Source: an uncultured Erysipelotrichaceae bacterium
GTDB taxonomy: Bacteria; Bacillota_I; Bacilli_A; RF39; UBA660
Assembly: GCA_902767005.1 (NCBI GenBank)
Contig: CACXFY010000012.1
Coordinates: 1 to 10,523 of the forward strand
Length of the DNA: 10,523 bases
Direction: 5' to 3'
Under the pieces are notes generated by a model. It worked only from the letters and a program-made list of their open reading frames with translations, was not told the DNA's origin and ran no database searches. Below, piece by piece: positions 1 to 4,339 of the stretch. The number at the start of each line of letters is the position of its first letter. Positions within the stretch are counted from its first letter, which is position 1. The translations under genes were made by a program, and so were the position numbers.

Positions 1-1
1 A

Positions 2-571
2 GAAAATGAATTCCATTTAGGCTTCTTCTTATTTAAAAGAAATCCAGACAATTCATTGACCATTAGAGAATACTATATGGAAGATGGAGAGCCTCATGTA
101 TTAGAAAGACACTTACCAAAAGAATTGGTAGATTTAGAATATACTAAGAAGACAACCGAATATAAAGGCACTAGATTTAGAACATCTACTCCAGAAAGTG
201 TTTTAGCTAAAAAAGAATATACAAGGCACGGAAAAGATTTATTAGATATAGAGACTTTAAAAGATAAAGTAGATAGAAGTAAAATAGCTGAAGCAAGACA
301 ATATAGAACACCTTTTACTACTAAACCAGTTAATGAAAAAAAGAATAATAGTGAATTGTCTAGTATGGTGGAAAAAACTCCTGTTAAACAAGAGGAAACT
401 AAAAAGCCGCAAGAGAAAGCAACACAGAAATCTTTAGGTGTTCATCCAGCTACACAACCAAGTAGTAATAAACCAAGTGGCTTTATTACTGCGGCAGCAT
501 CATTGTTAATAGTAATTTTAATAATGACAATTGTTCTTTTGATTATGGCAGCTGTATTAACAATAATATAA
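2..571 (+). CDS. 3' part of a nucleotidyltransferase-like protein with C-terminal membrane anchor (partial)
   Basis: The frame is open to the left edge, so this is the end of a longer protein; the TTG at 56 is an internal codon, not a start. The first ~100 visible residues (GFFLFKRNPDNSLTIREYY, then TPESVLAKKEYTRHGKDLLDIE) resemble the C-terminal half of small nucleotidyltransferase-fold proteins, where a helix with a K/R-D-x-x-D-I/L motif follows the catalytic sheet. The catalytic GS...DxD part would lie upstream and cannot be checked. After this comes a Lys/Glu/Pro/Gln/Thr-rich linker of about 50 residues and a final helix of ~28 hydrophobic residues (Ile/Leu/Ala/Val) running almost to the stop. 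The domain would therefore face the cytoplasm, anchored at its C-terminus. The tail-anchored layout is read directly; the enzyme class is a tentative family impression. A hairpin terminator follows immediately. Confidence 0.7.
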   Translation, partial: ENEFHLGFFLFKRNPDNSLTIREYYMEDGEPHVLERHLPKELVDLEYTKKTTEYKGTRFRTSTPESVLAKKEYTRHGKDLLDIETLKDKVDRSKIAEARQYRTPFTTKPVNEKKNNSELSSMVEKTPVKQEETKKPQEKATQKSLGVHPATQPSSNKPSGFITAAASLLIVILIMTIVLLIMAAVLTII

Positions 572-573
572 TT

Positions 574-597
574 AGTAGAGAAATCTCTACTTTTTTT
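574..597 (+). terminator. Rho-independent terminator
   Basis: A perfect 7-bp stem, AGTAGAG / CTCTACT, encloses an AAAT loop and runs into seven T. It starts three bases after the upstream TAA and ends the first transcription unit. Confidence 0.88.
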
Positions 598-604
598 GTA
601 TAAT
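597..604 (+). promoter_or_regulatory. -10 promoter box of the Nudix gene
   Basis: TATAAT at 599-604 is preceded directly by TG and sits right on the end of the terminator T-run. No convincing -35 box lies 16-18 bp upstream, where the terminator stem is. Transcription starting ~7 bp downstream would begin at about 611, on the ribosome binding site, giving a leader of only ~9 nt. Confidence 0.55.
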
Positions 605-610
605 AATATT

Positions 611-616
611 GGTGAT
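611..616 (+). promoter_or_regulatory. Ribosome binding site GGTGAT deciding the ATG at 620
   Basis: GGTGAT is the 3' part of the full complement of the 16S rRNA tail (AGGAGGTGATC). It lies 3 nt before ATG 620 and selects this start over the in-frame TTG at 596. The TTG lies upstream of the predicted transcription start and inside the terminator/-10 region. Confidence 0.6.
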
Positions 617-619
617 AAT

Positions 620-1072
620 ATGAAAAAGAGTGCTGGAATTTTAGTTTATAAAAAAGAGAATAATAAAACTTATGTCTTTTTATCTCATCCAGGTGGTCCA
701 TATTGGGAGAATAAAAGTACCCATTGTTGGTCAATACCCAAAGGAGAGCAAAATGAAGAAGAAGACTTATTAGAAACGGCTATAAGAGAATTTAAGGAAG
801 AAACGAACTTAGATATAACAAGTGAGTTAGCCTTCTTAGGAACTAAAAAAGTAAATAATAATAAATTAGTAACAGTCTTTTATACTAATCAAGATTTAGA
901 TGAAACAAAAGCCAAAAGTAACTATTTTGAATTAGAGTGGCCACCTAAATCTGGCATAATAAATAAGTATCCAGAGATGGATAAATCAGCATGGATAGAA
1001 TTAGATAAAGCTAAAGAATTAATATTTGAAAACCAGTTGTATTTTTTAGAAAAATTAGAAGAGATTTTATGA
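620..1072 (+). CDS. Nudix hydrolase, predicted NTP pyrophosphohydrolase (HPGGPxW type)
   Basis: A cytoplasmic 150-residue single-domain Nudix protein, a typical size for the family. The Nudix box starting at GEQNEEED and ending REFKEETNL fits GX5EX7REUXEEXXU, with Asn replacing the usual Gly near the end. The REFKEE glutamates should bind the Mg2+ needed to cleave X-linked nucleoside diphosphates. The N-terminal signature KKSAGILVYK...HPGGPYW...WSIPKGE marks the subgroup I know as COG4119 (predicted NTP pyrophosphohydrolases); its true substrate is not clear from sequence. The chosen ATG has a GGTGAT site and begins exactly at the family's usual MxxSAGxLxY start. The gene appears to be transcribed from its own -10 box. 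Its TGA stop overlaps the extended -10 of the aldolase gene. Nudix assignment is firm, substrate unknown. Confidence 0.93.
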   Translation: MKKSAGILVYKKENNKTYVFLSHPGGPYWENKSTHCWSIPKGEQNEEEDLLETAIREFKEETNLDITSELAFLGTKKVNNNKLVTVFYTNQDLDETKAKSNYFELEWPPKSGIINKYPEMDKSAWIELDKAKELIFENQLYFLEKLEEIL

Positions 1073-1078
1073 TATAAT
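1070..1078 (+). promoter_or_regulatory. Extended -10 promoter of the aldolase/desulfoferrodoxin unit
   Basis: TGATATAAT is a perfect TGnTATAAT extended -10 whose TGA is also the stop codon of the Nudix gene. No -35 box is apparent, as is usual for extended -10 promoters. There is no terminator between the Nudix gene and this point, so read-through from upstream is also possible. Confidence 0.6.
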
Positions 1079-1100
1079 AAACAATGTAGGAGGATGAATT

Positions 1101-1985
1101 ATGGATATAGAAAAATTAAAAGTAGTAAAAGAAAGAAAAGGATTTATCGCAGCTTTGGATCAATCAGGTGGATCAAGTGCTAAGACATTAGAGGCCTATG
1201 GTATACCAAAAGACTCATATGAAACAGAAGAAGAAATGTTTGACTTAATACATGAAATGAGAAAGAGAGTATTTACATCACCATCTTTTACAAGTGATAA
1301 GATATTAGGTAGTATTTTGTTTTATAAAACAATGAATTCTAAAGTAAATGATAAATATACTGCTGATTATTTATGGAGTGAAAAAAATATTGTTTCATTT
1401 TTAAAAGTAGATAAAGGATTAGAAGAAGAAAATAATAATTGTAAATTAATGAAAGAAATACCTGACTTAATAGATCAATGTAAATTAGCAGTAGAGCGTG
1501 GAGTATTTGGTACTAAGATGCGTAGTGTTATTTATGATGCTAATGAAGAAGGAATTAAAGCAATTGTGGATCAACAATTTGCCTTTGCTAAAATTATTTG
1601 TGATAATGGATTAGTACCAATCATAGAACCAGAAGTAGATATTAATTCACCAAGAAAAGAAGAAGCAGAAGAAATTTTACATAGATTAATAGAAGAAAAA
1701 TTAGATAACTGGAGTAAAGAAGACTTAATTATGTTTAAGTTTACTATTCCAACAAAAGCTAATTTATATTTAGATTTATATAAATATGAATGTTTAGTAA
1801 GAATTGTTGCACTATCAGGTGGATATACTACTGATGTAGCATGCGAATTATTAAGCAAAAATGATAAGATGATTGCTTCATTCTCAAGAGCTCTTCTTCA
1901 AGATTTAAATGTTAATCAAAGTGAAGAAGAATATAATAAGATATTAGGAGATGCTATAGAAAAAATCTATGAAGCATCAGTATAG
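1101..1985 (+). CDS. fda: Fructose-bisphosphate aldolase class I
   Basis: Cleaves fructose 1,6-bisphosphate to glyceraldehyde 3-phosphate and dihydroxyacetone phosphate in glycolysis, using a lysine Schiff base instead of a metal. At 294 residues it matches the ~296-residue staphylococcal-type class I aldolases. Visible landmarks are the N-terminal AALDQSGGS (Asp20), FLKVDKG (Lys102/Lys105), EPEVD (residues 176-180) and MFKFTIPT, where Lys213 is the expected Schiff-base lysine. The ATG is preceded by a perfect AGGAGG at 1088-1093, 7 nt away. The desulfoferrodoxin gene follows 8 bp later, with its ribosome binding site overlapping this gene's TAG, so the two are almost certainly co-transcribed. 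Nothing appears truncated. Assignment is based on whole-length family resemblance and motifs. Confidence 0.95.
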   Translation: MDIEKLKVVKERKGFIAALDQSGGSSAKTLEAYGIPKDSYETEEEMFDLIHEMRKRVFTSPSFTSDKILGSILFYKTMNSKVNDKYTADYLWSEKNIVSFLKVDKGLEEENNNCKLMKEIPDLIDQCKLAVERGVFGTKMRSVIYDANEEGIKAIVDQQFAFAKIICDNGLVPIIEPEVDINSPRKEEAEEILHRLIEEKLDNWSKEDLIMFKFTIPTKANLYLDLYKYECLVRIVALSGGYTTDVACELLSKNDKMIASFSRALLQDLNVNQSEEEYNKILGDAIEKIYEASV

Positions 1986-1993
1986 GAGTTAAC

Positions 1994-2362
1994 ATGAAAA
2001 TATTAAAATGTAATAAATGTGGAAAAGTAGTAGAATTACTTCATGAAGGATGTCCCGTTGTAATGTGTTGCGAAGAAGAAATGACTGAATTAGTAGCCAA
2101 TACAACAGATGCAGCTCAAGAAAAACATGTTCCAGTATACAATATAGAAGATGATAAGATAGTAGTAACTGTAGGAGAAGTAGAACATCCTATGGAAGAA
2201 AAGCATTATATAGAATGGATTGCTATTGAATCAGATGATGAAGTACAAAGAGTATACCTAGAACCAGGATATGAACCAAAGGCTACTTTCCAAGTAAAAG
2301 ATAACATGACAATTTATGCTTATTGTAATCTTCATGGATTATGGAAAACCGAAGTAAAATAA
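1994..2362 (+). CDS. dfx: Desulfoferrodoxin (2Fe superoxide reductase)
   Basis: Reduces superoxide to hydrogen peroxide without making oxygen, the usual superoxide defence of anaerobes, in the cytoplasm with electrons from rubredoxin-like donors. The 122 residues fit the ~125-residue two-iron class. The N-terminal desulforedoxin domain has its FeCys4 ligands as Cys6, Cys9 and the pair Cys25-Cys26; Cys20 is an extra cysteine. The catalytic centre has EKHVP (Glu43, Lys44, His45), His65, His71, and Cys111 with His114 in YCNLHGLW, which together supply the His4Cys set. The ribosome binding site AGGAG at 1984-1988 overlaps the stop codon of the aldolase gene, indicating one transcription unit. The stop codon lies at the base of the terminator stem. 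All expected iron ligands are present, so the protein should be active. Confidence 0.96.
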   Translation: MKILKCNKCGKVVELLHEGCPVVMCCEEEMTELVANTTDAAQEKHVPVYNIEDDKIVVTVGEVEHPMEEKHYIEWIAIESDDEVQRVYLEPGYEPKATFQVKDNMTIYAYCNLHGLWKTEVK

Positions 2363-2388
2363 AGATATTTAACAAAATATCTTTTTTT
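2361..2388 (+). terminator. Rho-independent terminator after desulfoferrodoxin
   Basis: A 10-bp A+T-rich stem, AAAGATATTT / AAATATCTTT, with an AACA loop ends in seven T (2382-2388). Its 5' arm begins inside the TAA stop codon. The stem has only two G:C pairs, so efficiency may be moderate. Confidence 0.75.
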
Positions 2389-2396
2389 GTTATAAT
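2388..2396 (+). promoter_or_regulatory. Extended -10 promoter of the mmcQ-EVE/ttcA unit
   Basis: TGTTATAAT (TGnTATAAT) begins on the last T of the preceding terminator. A start ~7 bp downstream would fall near 2403, the first base of the GGTGAT ribosome binding site (2403-2408), leaving a ~9-nt leader before ATG 2412. Confidence 0.58.
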
Positions 2397-2411
2397 AAAG
2401 CTGGTGATTTT

Positions 2412-3410
2412 ATGAGTATTAAAGATGTCTTTAAAAAAGCTAAAGTAAATAAGAAATCATTAGAAAAATATGGTTTTATCAAAGAAAATAATATTTATAC
2501 TTATAAAAAAGATATTTTAGATGATTTTTTATTAATAGTAGAAATATCAGATACTATAAATATCCAAGTAATAGATAAAGATATCAATGAAGAATATCTT
2601 GCTATATATTTAGAAAATTCTGGTACTTTTGTTAATACTATAAAAGAAGAAGTATTAAAAGAATTAACCAAAATAAAAGACAATTGTTTTATAGAAACAT
2701 ATTTCACATATGATCAATCTAATAGAATTACCAATTTAATAAAAAAAGAATATAATAATATACCAGAATTTCTATGGGAAGATAATGATGCTGGAGTCTT
2801 TAGAAATAATGAAAAATGGTATGGTATTATTATGCATATTAATAAGAATAAAATAACTGATGAAGATAAAGATATAGAAGTATTAAACATTAAGTTAAAT
2901 GAAAAAGAGATAGAAAAACTCTTACAGAAAAAAGGATATTATAAAGCTTATCATATGAATAAAAAGTCTTGGATTAGTATTCCACTAGATGATGAATTAA
3001 AAGATGAAGAAATAATGAACTTAGTAAAAGAAAGTCATAAATATACCGAGATATCAAATGAATGGATAATACCAGCTAATGCTACTTATTTTGATGTTAT
3101 TGAGTATTTCAATACTAATAAAGAAGTTTTGTGGAAACAATCAAGTAACATTAAAGTAGGAGATATAGTCTATGTCTATTTAAGTAGTCCATATAGTGCC
3201 CTAATGTATAAGACTAAAGCAACTAGAGTCAATGAAGATTATTTTTCTACTAGAAGACAAAAACATGATAAAGCAATGTATTTAGAAGTATTAAAATCTT
3301 ATCCCAAAGATAAATTTAATTTCAAAAGATTAAATGAATTAGGAGTAAGAGCTATTCGTGGTCCAAGACATATTACTAAAGAATTGAAAGTAGAATTAGA
3401 AAAGGAGTAA
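2412..3410 (+). CDS. MmcQ/YjbR-family protein fused to a C-terminal EVE/PUA-like domain
   Basis: A cytoplasmic 332-residue protein with three parts and no signal or membrane segment. Residues 1-95 are an N-terminal region (MSIKDVF...KYGF) often seen before the next domain in Firmicutes. Residues ~99-212 are an MmcQ/YjbR domain, recognised by KWYGIIMHI, DIEVLNIKLN, YYKAYHMNKKSWISIPLDD and the final DEEIMNLVKESH helix; this CyaY-like fold is often labelled DNA-binding but its role is unproven. Residues ~217-330 (EWIIPANATYFDVIEYF, VLWKQSSNIKVGDIVYVYLSSPYSALMYK) look like an EVE/PUA-type domain, a family that binds modified bases in RNA or DNA. GGTGAT precedes the ATG. The ttcA-like gene starts 2 bp after the stop, with its ribosome binding site inside this reading frame, so the two are probably translationally coupled. 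A role in handling modified nucleic acid is inferred. Confidence 0.82.
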   Translation: MSIKDVFKKAKVNKKSLEKYGFIKENNIYTYKKDILDDFLLIVEISDTINIQVIDKDINEEYLAIYLENSGTFVNTIKEEVLKELTKIKDNCFIETYFTYDQSNRITNLIKKEYNNIPEFLWEDNDAGVFRNNEKWYGIIMHINKNKITDEDKDIEVLNIKLNEKEIEKLLQKKGYYKAYHMNKKSWISIPLDDELKDEEIMNLVKESHKYTEISNEWIIPANATYFDVIEYFNTNKEVLWKQSSNIKVGDIVYVYLSSPYSALMYKTKATRVNEDYFSTRRQKHDKAMYLEVLKSYPKDKFNFKRLNELGVRAIRGPRHITKELKVELEKE

Positions 3411-3412
3411 TT

Positions 3413-4231
3413 ATGGAAGAGTATAAAGAAATAGAAAGAAGTATAATAAAAAAGTATCGTAAAGATATTTGGTCTAAATTTGTAAAAGCTGTAATTGATT
3501 ATGAACTTATTCAAGAGAATGATAATATTATGGTTTGTATTTCTGGTGGAAAAGACTCTTTCTTATTAGCTAAATGTATAGAAGAATTACAAAGACATGG
3601 TAAATATCCATTTACTGCTCATTATGTATGTATGGATCCAGGTTATAACAAAGAGAATAGAAAAAGGATAGAAGAAAATGCTAAAAGAATGAATATAGAT
3701 ATTGAAATATTTGAAAGTGATATATTTGATATTGTTGTCGATGTTGACAGGAGTCCATGCTATTTATGTGCTAGAATGCGTCGAGGTTGTTTATATAATC
3801 ATGCTAAAGAATTAGGTTGTAATAAAATAGCCCTTGGACATCATTTTAATGATGTTATAGAAACAACTCTTTTATCGATGTTTTATGGAGCTGAAGTAAA
3901 AACTATGATGCCTAAATTACATAGTGAAAACTTTGAAGGATTAGAATTAATAAGACCTTTATATTTAGTAGAAGAAGCTAGTATTATAGCTTGGTCTAAA
4001 TACCATAAATTAGAATTTTTAAATTGTGCGTGTAAATTTACTAAAGAACATTATCAAGAAGTAGATGGAATAAGTAAAAGAAAAGAAATAAAAGAATTAA
4101 TAGAACAATTAAAAGAAGTAAACCCTAACGTTGATTATAATATTTTTAAGGCTTTAGACAATGTTAATCTAAATTGTGTATTAGGTACAAAAAAAGATAA
4201 GAATTATACAAATTTTTTAAAAAAATATTAA
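3413..4231 (+). CDS. ttcA: TtcA-like tRNA 2-thiocytidine synthetase (PP-loop ATPase)
   Basis: Family members adenylate and thiolate cytidine 32 of certain tRNAs using ATP and an iron-sulfur cluster. The PP-loop is SGGKDS at residues 44-49 in the context MVCISGGKDSFLLA. A CxxC pair lies at Cys116/Cys119 (SPCYLCARMRRG), the GHHFNDVIETTL motif follows at 142-153, and a third cysteine sits in NCACKF (Cys205/Cys207). The Cys116-to-Cys207 distance of 91 equals that of the cluster cysteines of E. coli TtcA as I recall them, making Cys207 the likely third ligand. At 272 residues it is shorter than the E. coli enzyme (~311) but has every core element. TilS, the PP-loop lysidine synthetase, is less likely because it lacks these cysteines. 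AAAGGAG at 3401-3407 lies inside the end of the upstream gene. Other thiolated positions or substrates cannot be excluded. Confidence 0.87.
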   Translation: MEEYKEIERSIIKKYRKDIWSKFVKAVIDYELIQENDNIMVCISGGKDSFLLAKCIEELQRHGKYPFTAHYVCMDPGYNKENRKRIEENAKRMNIDIEIFESDIFDIVVDVDRSPCYLCARMRRGCLYNHAKELGCNKIALGHHFNDVIETTLLSMFYGAEVKTMMPKLHSENFEGLELIRPLYLVEEASIIAWSKYHKLEFLNCACKFTKEHYQEVDGISKRKEIKELIEQLKEVNPNVDYNIFKALDNVNLNCVLGTKKDKNYTNFLKKY

Positions 4232-4264
4232 AAAAAAACATCTTATTTACAAAGAAAATGTAAA

Positions 4265-4297
4265 AGGCGACTATTTGATATTAATAGTTGTCTATTT
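4265..4297 (+). terminator. Hairpin, probable terminator of the mmcQ-EVE/ttcA unit
   Basis: An 11-bp RNA stem, AGGCGACTATT (4265-4275) with AATAGTTGTCT (4283-4293), contains two G-U pairs and a 7-nt loop, and is followed by ATTTT. The T-tract is short, so it may be a weak terminator. The wobble pairs favour folding in the plus-strand transcript. No gene on the other strand would need it. Confidence 0.5.
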
Positions 4298-4300
4298 TAA

Positions 4301-4308
4301 TGTATAAT
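4301..4308 (+). promoter_or_regulatory. -10 promoter box of the pilin-like gene
   Basis: TATAAT at 4303-4308 is preceded directly by TG, the same TGTATAAT arrangement as before the Nudix gene. A TTGATA at 4275-4280 resembles a -35 box but lies 22 bp upstream, too far for a standard sigma-A promoter. The predicted leader is ~25 nt, the longest in the window. Confidence 0.45.
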
Positions 4309-4329
4309 TAATATATATAGTAGTTGAGT

Positions 4330-4337
4330 AGGTGATC
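4330..4337 (+). promoter_or_regulatory. Extended ribosome binding site AGGTGATC
   Basis: AGGTGATC is an 8-base match to the 3' portion of the full anti-Shine-Dalgarno complement (AGGAGGTGATC), placed 2 nt before ATG 4340. It confirms the start of the pilin-like gene and predicts efficient initiation. Confidence 0.65.
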
Positions 4338-4339
4338 AT

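Noticed and set aside
56..58. TTG as start of a complete small protein
   Set aside because: The frame stays open to base 2 with a continuous folded-domain-like sequence (GFFLFKRNPDNS) and there is no ribosome binding site, so the gene begins outside the window.
596..619. Upstream TTG start adding eight residues to the Nudix protein
   Set aside because: It lies in the terminator/-10 region, has no ribosome binding site, and precedes the expected transcription start. ATG 620 has GGTGAT and matches the family N-terminus.
543..734. Minus-strand open frames here and at 1571-1858, 2501-2707, 3299-3514, 6286-6486, 6512-6844 and 8509-8760
   Set aside because: All lie largely opposite well-supported plus-strand genes, show low-complexity Ile/Leu/Ser/Tyr/Phe composition, and have no family motifs, so they are shadows.
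1070..1072. Mycoplasma-type code with TGA as Trp
   Set aside because: Reading through TGA at 1070 or 8753 gives unrelated sequence past family-complete proteins, and conserved Trp positions are TGG throughout.
4246..4264. Small hairpin TTTAC/GTAAA upstream of the pilin-like gene as a regulator
   Set aside because: It has only 5 bp of mostly A:T pairs; the adjacent 11-bp hairpin is the more credible structure and is explained as a terminator.
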